Assembly: GCA_019918135.1 (NCBI GenBank)
Contig: WBZZ01002657.1
Span: forward strand, 83,501 to 147,500
DNA: 64,000 nucleotides
Direction: 5' to 3'
Source of the DNA: Paulinella micropora
Taxonomy: Eukaryota > Cercozoa > Imbricatea > Euglyphida > Paulinellidae
Under the pieces are notes generated by a model. That model searched no databases, was not told the DNA's origin, and saw only the letters and a list, made by a program, of their open reading frames with translations. Below are positions 1 through 8,519 of this stretch, piece after piece. The position numbers were made by a program, and so were the translations under genes. Every line of letters starts with the position of its first letter. The stretch's first letter is position 1.

Positions 1-448
1 TTCGTGCTCAAACCTCACTTTGTTGAAGAGAGGCTTCGCAAGGCCGGGAATTTCGATCAGGAGGTTGCTTTGACCTTGTCCTGGTCTATTCCTTTTCTCG
101 TAAGGAATGTAGATGTGTGTTTTATAATAGGTTGGGTAGTTAAGGAAGAAGGACTCTTCATCATCATATGTAGCCAACTGTTCCCATGTATTTGGGATAT
201 TCTTGCCAACATCCTCCATCTCTCTCTCTGCCTCTGTCAGTGGAGATCCTCCAGTCTGACCTGCACTCGCTTCTTGTGCATTACCCCCCCCCTGTCGACT
301 CTACATCGGCTGTATACGTATACTCCTCTCTCTCCTCTCCATCTCTATCCCCCCTCTCTTCTGAGTACTGAGTCTCCTGCTCCTCTCCTCCCTCACTAGG
401 ACCATAATCAGTTGGTGTCACACCAGCCTGCTCATTCTCGTCTTCCAT
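1..448 (-). pseudogene. gag-like ORF of retroelement copy 1, partial, frameshifted
   Basis: The gene starts at 448 (minus) with an acidic, Gly/Glu-rich N-terminus and is cut by the window edge. The frame breaks at a run of nine G (284-292). On the other side the frame reopens and continues to base 1. The later part resembles the gag-like protein at 40882 around its Trp/Ile-Pro-Pro and Leu-Ala-Lys region. It has the same place behind the retroelement leader. Function is inferred from that similarity only. Confidence 0.45.
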
Positions 449-1301
449 CTTATGTTATGAGAGTCACGTCTGCTTTTTTTCTTTCTTTTTTTTTCCTCTG
501 TTATTCTTATCACTCTATGCTACCTTCTTCTCCTTCTTCCTTTTCTCTGTTGAAATAGTTATGGGGCGTCAGGCCCTACACAGAGATAACGATAGTTTGG
601 TCAAAAGAGCTGTTTTGTAGAAGTCAGTCTGTCGTCGGACAGTGCTTCGATATTTGTCTTGCTCTTGTGTGAGAAATGCCAGTGTAATCTCCTCTAGTTT
701 CTGCAGAGAAAATGCAAGGAAAATGGTTCAGAACAGGGAGTGGGAGTGCTTTGCTCGTTTTTCCTCTGTCTGCGTGTTTGTCTGATGTTTGTTTCGCACT
801 TGTCCTACTTGGCTTTATGCAAGCAGCAAGAGGGAGTGGAGTAGGTGTGGTCTGGTGTCTTGTAGAAGAGCACACAGAAGCCAAATGTGCACAAGGGCTA
901 AAGGTTATGCCAGCTTGTGACAAATTGATCGCTTGTTTGTAAGTTTTTTTGTTTGAGGATGAGTAGGAGTGTTTGTTTTCGTCTGATGTCTGTGCGACAG
1001 ATCAGCGAAAAATAAATTTATGCTTATCTGATGTCTGTACGACAAATCAGAAAAGAAATCAGCCTTTAGCTATGGACTCCAAATGTACTATCCCCAACGA
1101 TAGCTCAATGGAAGAGTAAGTCGGTAATATAACCAAACACAGTCCTCAAAAAAGAGAATGGTGTCTCGTTATATTAGCTCAGTGACGCAAAGACAAAAAG
1201 CAGCCAAAAGACCAGAATCAAATGGGCATTTTAGACGTGTCCGGCCAGACGAAATCTATAAATAAGTTTTTTACCGGATAATTCGGGGGGTGATGTCCAC
1301 A
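1..1301 (-). mobile_element. 5' end of unclassified retroelement (copy 1), running off the window
   Basis: The element reads leftwards. Its 5' end at 1301 begins TGTGGACATCACCCCCC, almost the same as the ends at 21220 (minus) and 39841 (plus), which begin TGTAGGCATCACCCCCC. About 850 bases of leader follow, with the conserved stretch TGAGCTAATATAACGAGAC, then a gag-like gene. The element interrupts a viral structural gene. The window shows no reverse transcriptase, so the class is open: an LTR-type element (it starts with TG) or a DIRS-like element are both possible. The leader 450-1270 holds no convincing gene. Confidence 0.6.
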
Positions 1302-1690
1302 GAATCACCAATACCTACATAAGATGAATATCCGCCTGCTTCATTTGTATTCCACAAAGCAGTAAATCTGACACATACACCCATACCAGCACGATATTTA
1401 ATTTTCTTTTTTGTTTCAATGAATAATCTTGAACCTCCAACAGCCTGTGTTGTTAGATATGCCATAGCACTCTTTTGCTCTAATGTAGCATTAGTAGTGC
1501 TTGTGTTCCACTTAGAGGTATTTACATTATACATAAATGTTTCTTGTATAATCGGTGTGTATTGTGATGTTGCTAATTCGCCAAACGCTGTTTTTTCAAC
1601 ATTAGTCTCAAGATAACCATCATGCCCGACTTTTACATTTACGAAATCTCCGTCGGGATTTTGTGCGACCAAATTTCTCTGGTGGGACAT
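1302..1690 (-). pseudogene. Minor structural protein, truncated by retroelement
   Basis: The protein starts MSHQRNLVAQNPDGDF and follows the complete 412-residue homologue at 30960-32198 up to the motif GIGDS. There the retroelement end at 1301 replaces the rest. About 130 residues remain. It lies directly downstream of the major capsid gene on the same strand, as in element B. The family layout (a TAFGE motif early, then an RxxKYRxGMG segment) resembles structural or receptor-binding proteins of phages and large DNA viruses; that is from memory and not tested. Confidence 0.75.
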
Positions 1691-1745
1691 TGTAGGTCTA
1701 TATTATCAAAAAAATAAATTAACTATCAAAATTAATAATTATCTC

Positions 1746-3231
1746 TTAACTAATTGTAATCATATTCGCCTTAACCTGAACCTCCCGCTGAGTGATTGCC
1801 ACAGTGTAATGGTTGTAGGCAGCAGTCGCAGTGTTCGCAATAAACTCCCATCGTTGCTCAATATCAAGGCTTAAACCACTGATTTCATTTTGATCCTTGC
1901 TCCATAGCGGGCGGGTATTATCCTATGTATCCACCCAGAACCAGTTGTATTTATACACATCGTTATTCAACAAGGCGGAACCCTCAATCTTTGGCTTCAG
2001 GTACATATAGTCTTCTTCAGTTGCACAGTCAATGTTGAAATCTTGCTGGCGGGCGCCGTCTAGAGTAGTGTAAAAATTGACAACCTTAGTAGCGGCACGA
2101 TTATCGTTGTCATAAGCTGTGTTCTTCCTTTCTTCAGTGTTAAAAACAGAGTGATAAATCTTCTTCAAACGGCGACCGTGGCCTCTGTCAAATCGCATAA
2201 TAATATTTTGGGATGAGCTTGAGGGTGTGGTATTCTTGTAAACATATGGATAATCAATATTGAAGCTCATACCTTCGGGGCTAGCAATCTTCTGTTGAAT
2301 TGATTGAATAACATCGGGGTTCGTTTCAACCGCAAGAAACAAGGCAAGACTGGTGACATCAGCAGATACCGCCATAGGCATGGTAGCATTTAGTGCAGCA
2401 AGATAAGCAGTGCTAATACAAGTAGCTGCACCATTCGTCACCGTATAACCGGTTCTGTCAGTAGCACCCCACACAATCCGCATAGTCAAATTTCTGGAAA
2501 CATAATAGTCTTATCAAGTGCAAAAATAGTGTTAATAATCATACCCAAAGGAATTTTAACATTAATGGCCAAAGTGGCATTCGCTCCACTTCCCACAAGA
2601 TACTTCGCCTCGTTGTAATTAACATTTACGCCGGATAGTGCTCCAACTCCAGTCGTCAAAGCAGCATCATCATGACGACGAGCAGAAATCACTGGCTCTC
2701 GCAATAGACCCTGAGTAGAGGCGGCAACATCGTTAGCACCATCAGTGGCCGCACGAAAGGCTGTTCTAGTTGCTTCAACAACACTAATGTTAATCAAGCC
2801 GTTAGCATTACACTTTTGGAGCATACAACCATATCCACTAGCATCCCCGTGGTTAGGAAGGTCTAGGAAATCCTTCAAGCTCATTTCTGGTTTCCACAGC
2901 ATCTTAGTTACCATTCTGAGATGGTTAAGGTCGCACAGATAAACACCGCTACGGGTCTGAAGTTGTATCTGGCTAATTTGTGAAAGGCAGTCCATAAAAA
3001 TTCTAGAATAAACATCGGCACCAGCCGCTTTCATAGTATAAATAAAACTCAAATAAGACCTACCGAGATTAAAAGGTATGCTAATAAGGTCAAAACTTCG
3101 TTCTTGTCCGCCAGCAGTGGTGACTTCAAATGATCCAGAACCCTCACGAGGGGCGAGCTTATTGAAACGATAGAAGCACTGATGTAGTCAGTCTTACTGA
3201 AGTCTAATTCTCCGCCGTGTTGAGTTGGCAT
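1746..3231 (-). pseudogene. Major capsid protein (double jelly-roll), element A, broken
   Basis: This is the homologue of the better-preserved gene at 29440-30901. It starts at 3231 (MPTQHGGELDFSKTDYI). The frame shifts near 3050 and near 2487, and a Trp codon has become TAG at about 1924 (VDT then stop, where element B reads VDTW). Coding similarity continues in frame to a TAA at 1746-1748. Landmarks shared with B are the MDCLS and MLQKCNA segments, the FPLGM-type motif and the YNWFWVDT motif near the C-terminus. It is the main shell protein by analogy with Polinton and Polinton-like virus capsids. Neighbours are penton (upstream) and minor structural protein (downstream). Confidence 0.85.
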
Positions 3232-3260
3232 TTTGTTTTTTTTTAGGCAGTTGTGAAAAT

Positions 3261-3287
3261 TAACTAATTCACTGGAATATATTTATA
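3261..3287 (-). promoter_or_regulatory. Conserved upstream motif of major capsid gene (A)
   Basis: Read on the minus strand this is TATAAATATATTCCAG followed by TGAATTAGTTA. The same block, with one change in the first part, lies upstream of the capsid gene of element B (29385-29410), although the surrounding bases differ. A TATA-like late promoter is the natural reading. This is inference. Confidence 0.5.
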
Positions 3288-3319
3288 GAAAAAATAAATA
3301 ATTCTAAAATTAAAATTAA

Positions 3320-4129
3320 TTACCTAGATTTTAATAAATTAAAAAATGATGTAAATAAATTAAAATAATTAGTCTCTTTGTAAATTAATAATGTCATTAC
3401 AATACCTAACCCATTAAGATTAATCGCTTGGTCGTTTTTGTCTGTAAGATAAAACCTATGTACATTATTTGAACTGGTTGATAATTTCTTACCATACTCA
3501 GACCCACTTCCGTCGTATATAACGGCTCCAAATGGAATTTCGTTGGCTGTGTATATTTCTTGTAGCACATGATTATCTCCTTCACCAACTAAGTCCGATT
3601 GAAGGTATAAAGTCTTTTCGCCAGTTAGAATAATCACATTTGGCGATTTAATGAAATCATTAGCGAAGAAATATGTTGAATTTCTATCAAAATCCATAAC
3701 CTCGTGAATGCGGGTATCGGCATCAAATATAAACCGCGGTTGAATACCTCCGTTATTTGAAACACTGAATGTTAATTTACCATCCTCCGCTTCTGTGTTT
3801 GTATTGTTGCTTGAGACGTCATAAGTATAGTCATTCGGACTTTCTGTCGTCAGTACCTCCGACTTATTTTTTAAATTGTTCATTGTGTAATTTCCCTCAG
3901 GTATCGTAATTAAAGCCTCATACCCGTCTTCGCTAAGTGTAAAAGTATTATATGGTGAAGCCACAGAGTAATAAGATTTTGGAACATATATATGAAGAAT
4001 TTTACAATGTGTGGGATTGTCTAGTGATTTTAAGTTTATTTCGTGTGTGAAGTCGCTATCTGTGCCAGTTATTCTGTTTTTGCTATTTATGTAATAGATA
4101 CCACTCGCACGGCCTCCCTTATACTCCAT
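3320..4129 (-). CDS. Penton / minor capsid protein, intact
   Basis: An open frame of 269 residues starting MEYKGGRASGIYYINSKNR. The N-terminal pattern (YYINSKNRITGTDSDFT, then IYVPKSYYSVASPYNTFTL and ITIPEGNYT) is typical of the single jelly-roll penton proteins of Polintons and Polinton-like viruses, which occupy the capsid vertices. A later LQEIYTANEIPF segment and a HRFYLTDKNDQAINL segment also fit. The gene lies between the protease gene and the major capsid gene on the same strand. A cloverleaf module (4147-4292) separates it from the protease. The element B copy is cut at about residue 155. Confidence 0.85.
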   Translation of the reverse strand: MEYKGGRASGIYYINSKNRITGTDSDFTHEINLKSLDNPTHCKILHIYVPKSYYSVASPYNTFTLSEDGYEALITIPEGNYTMNNLKNKSEVLTTESPNDYTYDVSSNNTNTEAEDGKLTFSVSNNGGIQPRFIFDADTRIHEVMDFDRNSTYFFANDFIKSPNVIILTGEKTLYLQSDLVGEGDNHVLQEIYTANEIPFGAVIYDGSGSEYGKKLSTSSNNVHRFYLTDKNDQAINLNGLGIVMTLLIYKETNYFNLFTSFFNLLKSR

Positions 4130-4146
4130 GATAATATTATATTATA

Positions 4147-4292
4147 GATAGTTTAGAATTGCGCTTCGTGCTTTCGCACTCTCACTTATTCTAAACCATC
4201 GTTTTTTTATTTGGGAAAAAATTAATCGGTTTTCGATGGTTATCAACAAACGAGAATGAGTGAAACGAATGAGAGTGTAGTTGATAACTATC
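4147..4292. repeat. Cloverleaf palindromic module 1
   Basis: Outer stem GATAGTT with AACTATC. Inside are three arms: TAGAATTGCG with its partner ending TTATTCTA (tip hairpin GTGC-TTTC-GCAC), CCATCG with CGATGG around an AT-rich loop, and TTATCAAC with GTTGATAA around a purine-rich centre. The bases differ from the other modules but the pairing is kept. Confidence 0.75.
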
Positions 4293-4294
4293 TT

Positions 4295-6253
4295 TTAAAT
4301 AAATGTATCAAAATTACCATACCCATTCTGTGCTTTTAATTTCTCCGCTTCTTCTTCTTTAAGGTCTGTATAACCGCTAGCAAACTTAAACCTGTTTCCT
4401 TTCGCCCGCTCCATTAAAAATCTCATACTATGCCAACCGCACGTGTCTGAGGTGTTTGATTGTTGTTTTACTTGATTGATCTTCATTAACAAATAACTAT
4501 CTGGATGGCTTTTGTCTATTAGTTGTTTCATTTGTTGTTGAAAGTCTTCAGTAGGTTCATAAAGTGCTAAAGGGTCATACACTTCAACACTCCTGTCTTT
4601 ATCTAGACTTATCCATACGGCGATCCAATGAGACCCCGCTTGTTTGTGATTGTCCAAATTCATAATAAATCCATATCGCTTTCTGCTTCCTGGCTTCAAC
4701 TTGTAAATTTCATCACTGACTATTGCTCCGAGATACCATCCATATTTTTTCATTATGTCGTCTATTTCATTAGTCATTAAACCGCGACCCTCTCCCTCTT
4801 GCTGTGGTTGCTCTTGCTGTTGCTCTGTCTCTTGCTGTGGCTCCTCTTGCTGTGGCTCTGGTTGCTGTGGCTGTGTCTCTAGTTGATCTGGCTCTGGTTG
4901 CTGTGGCTGTGGATCTAATGGTGTGGTAATCGTAGGGGGTATGATAATTGCAGGCATTCCTTCATCAATATTTAAATCTGTTGAAACTTGTTTATCTAAA
5001 TTTGGATCGGAAGTCATTTTGTTCGTTAGAGTATTTACAAAATCATGTTTGTTCATTGTGTGTTTCCAATCTTTGCGGGCTAAGTATTTTTTTATTTTCG
5101 CTATTGAAAATAATTTATTAATCATTTCGTCCAATGTATGGTGTAATTTCCTACCTGCCCCTCCTTGGTTCTCCATATGCTCATCATACTTAGCATAATC
5201 TGCTATTTTCTTTTTTATTTGTTTCTCATCATTTCCTACATTAATATTAAACCTTTTTACCATCGCCATAATCCATTCGCTATTTTCTCTATGTTTCAAT
5301 TTTTTATGTCCGTCCATTTCAAGCTTCCTTTTTCAGGCTCGCGATAAATCAACGATTTTTATTTCTGGTAAATACTTTTTTGATAAGGCTTCTTTCATTT
5401 TTTGCTTAAATTGTAAATTTTTAACATCATTTTCCGTTGCTTCCCCCTTTTTTTCTGCTTGTGCTATTGCTTTCCTCATATCAGTCAGTTTTACATTTTT
5501 CTGTTGCAATAATTTAATACCATCTGCTGTTTTTTGTATCATACTATTCGTCATTTTTTTAATCTCTTCGTCTGTAAAATAAGCAGATTTTAAAATTTTT
5601 ATGTTTTCATTTAGTTCATCTGCAGGAGGGGGTTTTGGAAGTGGTGAGACTGGTGTAGGTGGCTGGTTACTCACCGCTTGTATAAGTTGTGGTTGATATT
5701 GTGGCTGTGGTAATAGTAGTAATTTTTGTTTCCTATCGTGTTCAAACTTTACATCTTCTATAAGTTTTTGCTCCCTTCTTAGTTCTCTGGCTTTTTGTTC
5801 TTGTCGTTCATTTATCTCAGCTAGTTCTCTTTTGTGATCCCTGTCCTTTATTTCTTTTTGTTCCTCGGCATCGGCTATGTCTTTTCTTTCTAGCCTTTTC
5901 TTTTCTTCTTCTATCTCATCCCTTTTCTTCTTTTCCTTTGTTTCCTCGTCATGTATTTACTCATATTTCTTTTGTAAGTTGCTTTGTATCTGGTTTCTGT
6001 TCTCTTGTTCAAGACGATTGAAATCAGATTTGATTATTTTTTCCCTCTGTTTGCGGCCCTGCCTTTGTGTCCTCGGCTTACCAATATATTTCAAAAACAA
6101 CTTAACAATTTGAAGTGTGCTCATATCATTTGTTTTCTTACCAAAATTAAGATAATATTTTTTACCCTTCTGGATGATATAAGGTCTCCCGCTCTTATTC
6201 CTATAAACCCGCGGGGGTCTTACCTTAGGTTTCCTTGTTTTCTTGACTACCAT
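4295..6253 (-). pseudogene. Adenain-type cysteine protease with long basic N-terminus (A), two stops
   Basis: One reading frame runs from MVVKKTRKPKVRPPR (6253) to 4295, about 650 codons, broken only by TAA at 5957 and TGA at 5333. The order is: a basic N-terminal domain, Lys/Glu-rich coiled coil, Pro-rich and Gln/Pro/Glu-rich linkers, and a C-terminal protease domain. That domain has the His in GSHWIAVWISL, the Asp in EVYDPLA, and the Cys in SDTCGWHSMRF preceded by Gln residues, as expected for adenovirus-protease/Ulp1-like enzymes. It probably cleaves capsid precursors. The element B copy (44602-46835) has the same domain order with an intact protease part. Confidence 0.8.
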
Positions 6254-6307
6254 TCTACACAAACAAAAAAATATTTCTAATATCTTTAGAATTTGAAACA
6301 AAAATAT

Positions 6308-6619
6308 TTAGCGAAACTTTACAGCACCTCCTCGTTGCTTACCATATCCGAGTTTTGATGCTACAGCACTAACACTACCAGCGTAAGGTACCCCGACGCT
6401 ACTTAATGCTCCCGCAGTCCTAGAGATTAACTTATTATTGCGAAGAAATTTATCAACAGCCGAGGCTGTTTTCCCGACCTTTGCCCAGTTAATCTTTCCT
6501 CCCTTTTGCCCACATCCCTTCTTATTAGTTTTCTTTTTTCCTCCCTTTTGTGGCATTGATGGATTGTATCCGATGTTATATCCTGATGGTTGTGAAATTA
6601 TCACTGGCGATACTGGCAT
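6308..6619 (-). CDS. Small basic glycine-rich core / membrane-active protein
   Basis: An intact 103-residue protein. The first 50 residues are rich in Lys and Gly. The second half has a hydrophobic, amphipathic part (VDKFLRNNKLISRTAGALSS) and ends with an AVASKLGYGKQRGG segment. Small Lys/Gly-rich proteins ending in a GYG-basic tail are common in adenovirus-related and Polinton-like viruses and are thought to be core or membrane-lytic proteins; that is a family analogy. It sits between the ATPase and the protease, as in element B, where it is frameshifted. Confidence 0.6.
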   Translation of the reverse strand: MPVSPVIISQPSGYNIGYNPSMPQKGGKKKTNKKGCGQKGGKINWAKVGKTASAVDKFLRNNKLISRTAGALSSVGVPYAGSVSAVASKLGYGKQRGGAVKFR

Positions 6620-6626
6620 ATATTAG

Positions 6627-6645
6627 AAAGATTTTAAAAATCTTT
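6627..6645. repeat. Short palindrome upstream of core gene
   Basis: AAAGATTTTAAAAATCTTT, followed by an AGCAAAAA-type tail. The same palindrome and tail lie at 7887-7906, upstream of another gene of element A. The equivalent places in element B lack it. Confidence 0.5.
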
Positions 6646-6677
6646 TCAGCAAAAATAAAAAAATAATTCTAAAAGTA

Positions 6678-7516
6678 TTATTTTAATCTGAAGTTGAAGT
6701 TTTTGCGAAGTTCATCATCAACACTTGAGACATAAAGAAAATTAAATTTCTCCTTTGTAGCCTCGTGATACTTTTGAAGAAAATAATCAAAATCAAAAGA
6801 TAAGTCTAAGTGTTTATACACGAGTTCCATTTTATCCTGAGACTGGCCTGGAAAGATTAACAAATAATCTAACTGCTTAATTGCTTCTGGTCTAAGGTCG
6901 TTTAAATACTGGCTTGACATAATCACCTTACTTTATAGTGTCTGTTCTTTTTTAACAATCACTTACGGACTTGTCTCTTAATCCACTTCCTAAATCGTCC
7001 AAAACAAAAACAACCTCTTGGTGAAATATACTTACTTGGTCTCTCTTTCTTCTCACCTCCTTCTTCTTTTTTCTTTTCCTTTCCAAAGTATAAAAATTGT
7101 GGCTTCTCTATTTCTTCTTCATCTTTGATTTCTCCTTCGTGTTGCTCGTCCTGTCTTTCAGTTTGTCAAGTTCATAGTCTATCACATTTACACCATCTGA
7201 TTTAAGAAAGGTATATATTGCCATCGGGTTGCCTCTTTTCTTAAAGTGCTTTACCATTGCTTTATAAATGTAGTCCTTGTGAATTGTTGAAGCAATAATG
7301 ACAATACGGGTTTTTCTGTCTGTAGTCCGTTTCAGTATTTCAAAGAGTGCTGTCGTTTTCCCGCTCTTCTTACGGGCGAGTAGAAATATATTGGCATACG
7401 GCTCGTTGAATAATTTATAACCCTTGGCTTTTTTGTTTCCATCCCCCCTCTTGTTTTACAGGCTTCACCTTGACATGTTTTACGATGTTTGTTGAAGACG
7501 TAGTCTGAAACAAATA
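6678..7516 (-). pseudogene. Packaging ATPase (FtsK/HerA, A32-like), element A, frameshifted
   Basis: Several frames together give the same protein as 47344-48167. The Walker A motif (ARKKSGKTT) is encoded near 7360-7380 and a degraded Walker B region near 7000. The last 82 residues (6678-6926) are open and contain MSSQYLNDLRPEAIKQLDY. The enzyme pumps the genome into the capsid in related viruses. The slippery sequence A AAA AAG occurs just before the Walker A part, at the same place as in element B. Frame breaks near 6930-7190 look like plain decay. Confidence 0.8.
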
Positions 7517-7876
7517 TCAGCCTAGAAACTCTAGGCATACAACAATTCTTCCCGCTAAATTTCCTGTATCAATATTTCCGCTGTCAGTTTCAATGACTTT
7601 AAATGTATATTGTCCGTCTGTCCATCCAACGACACCTAAATTATAACTAAGGTTTGAAATGTTTGCTATATTACTATCTGCAAATGTGCCAATAATTCCA
7701 ATTCTGTCCATATAAAGAATTCTGGTTTTGGTTTCCGTCTGGTCGTTCGTATAATGAATAAACTTAACATTCATTTTGGTCGGTGTGAATAACATTTGAA
7801 TATTTGTATTAAATGTTTTGCTTCCAACAAAATCATTGCTTAGAAAAATAATCTGTTGGTATTTATAGTCAGCCAT
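7517..7876 (-). CDS. Conserved unknown protein, intact
   Basis: About 119 residues starting MADYKYQQIIFLSNDF. The earlier ATG at 7912 is in an AT-rich leader and is not conserved in element B. It looks like a small beta-rich protein and ends NLAGRIVVCLEFLG. It follows immediately upstream of the ATPase gene. The element B homologue (48177-48541) is nearly the same but frameshifted near its start. I do not recognise the family; a minor virion protein is possible from its place among structural genes. Confidence 0.6.
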   Translation of the reverse strand: MADYKYQQIIFLSNDFVGSKTFNTNIQMLFTPTKMNVKFIHYTNDQTETKTRILYMDRIGIIGTFADSNIANISNLSYNLGVVGWTDGQYTFKVIETDSGNIDTGNLAGRIVVCLEFLG

Positions 7877-7886
7877 GATTATATAC

Positions 7887-7906
7887 AAAGATTTTAAAAA
7901 ATCTTT
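7887..7906. repeat. Short palindrome between divergent genes
   Basis: AAAGATTTTAAAAAATCTTT, followed by GAGCAAAAAATA. It matches the palindrome at 6627-6645. It sits between the start of the unknown gene at 7876 and the plus-strand gene at 7924, so it may be a promoter element or a small mobile palindrome. Confidence 0.5.
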
Positions 7907-7923
7907 GAGCAAAAAATATACAA

Positions 7924-8175
7924 ATGCTAATAATATTATTGTTTGTGTGGTCGGCTATTTCGCGGACTGCCTGCGACTTTTACTCACGGGTAAGCGAAAA
8001 AAAGAATGAGAGTTGTGCTTATTGTATAAAGCAAGGAATAGAAACTAAATTTAAATGTGTGTATGAGCCTATGAGTGATTGGTGTGTTAGTTTTGATGAA
8101 GCCATTCCTTTAATCTGCTCAAATGATGCTATGTGGTATAAAACTCAAGTATATGAATGTTCATTTCTTACTTGA
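7924..8175 (+). CDS. Small cysteine-rich protein with N-terminal hydrophobic segment
   Basis: 83 residues on the strand opposite to its neighbours. Residues 1-12 are hydrophobic (MLIILLFVWSAI), like a signal peptide or anchor. Seven Cys follow, in the motifs TACDFYS, CAYCIKQG, KFKCVYEP, DWCVSFDEA and a final YEC. The homologue in element B (48540-48800) keeps all seven Cys and is also intact, which argues for a real gene. The 3' end overlaps the membrane-protein gene by 15 bases in a tail-to-tail arrangement. Function unknown; a secreted or membrane-displayed protein is likely. Confidence 0.65.
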   Translation: MLIILLFVWSAISRTACDFYSRVSEKKNESCAYCIKQGIETKFKCVYEPMSDWCVSFDEAIPLICSNDAMWYKTQVYECSFLT

Positions 8176-8509
8176 AGAAGGTGATGGAAGGCAAATTCCT
8201 ATGAGTAAGGTCAAAATTCCGACATAAGTATTAGCAACCTCACAAGGTAAGTTCTTTTCAGATAGCCTCACGATACAAAGGGTTATAATGGCAATAATGA
8301 TACCCATTTGAAATAAGTATTTAATAAGTCGGCTGTCGGTCGGTCTGTTTTTTATACAACAACAATTCCAGTTATCTTCCAATTCGTGCTCTACTTTTTT
8401 TTCTTCATTCTTTAATGAAATATCCAAAACACGAATTTTTTAATTCTGGTGTTAGTTCGCAATCTGTCATATCAATGAGTGGAGGTGGAGGATGTAATCT
8501 AGGGTGCAT
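8161..8509 (-). pseudogene. Two-helix membrane protein (A), frameshifted
   Basis: The C-terminal 80 residues match the intact homologue at 48931-49284 almost perfectly. They hold an NCCCIKNRP motif, one membrane helix (GIIIAIITLCIV), a PCEVANTYVG loop and a second helix ending in a LPSPSSSKK tail. The N-terminal part starts at 8509 (MHPRLHPPPP). It is separated from the rest by a one-base slip in an A run near 8440. The gene lies between the fibre gene and the Cys-rich gene. It is probably a virion or host-membrane protein; family unknown. Confidence 0.65.
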
Positions 8510-8519
8510 TGTAATTACG

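Noticed and set aside
624..923. Open frames of 75-100 codons in the retroelement leader on both strands
   Set aside because: They overlap each other, have no homologue in copy 2 of the element, and lie in leader sequence.
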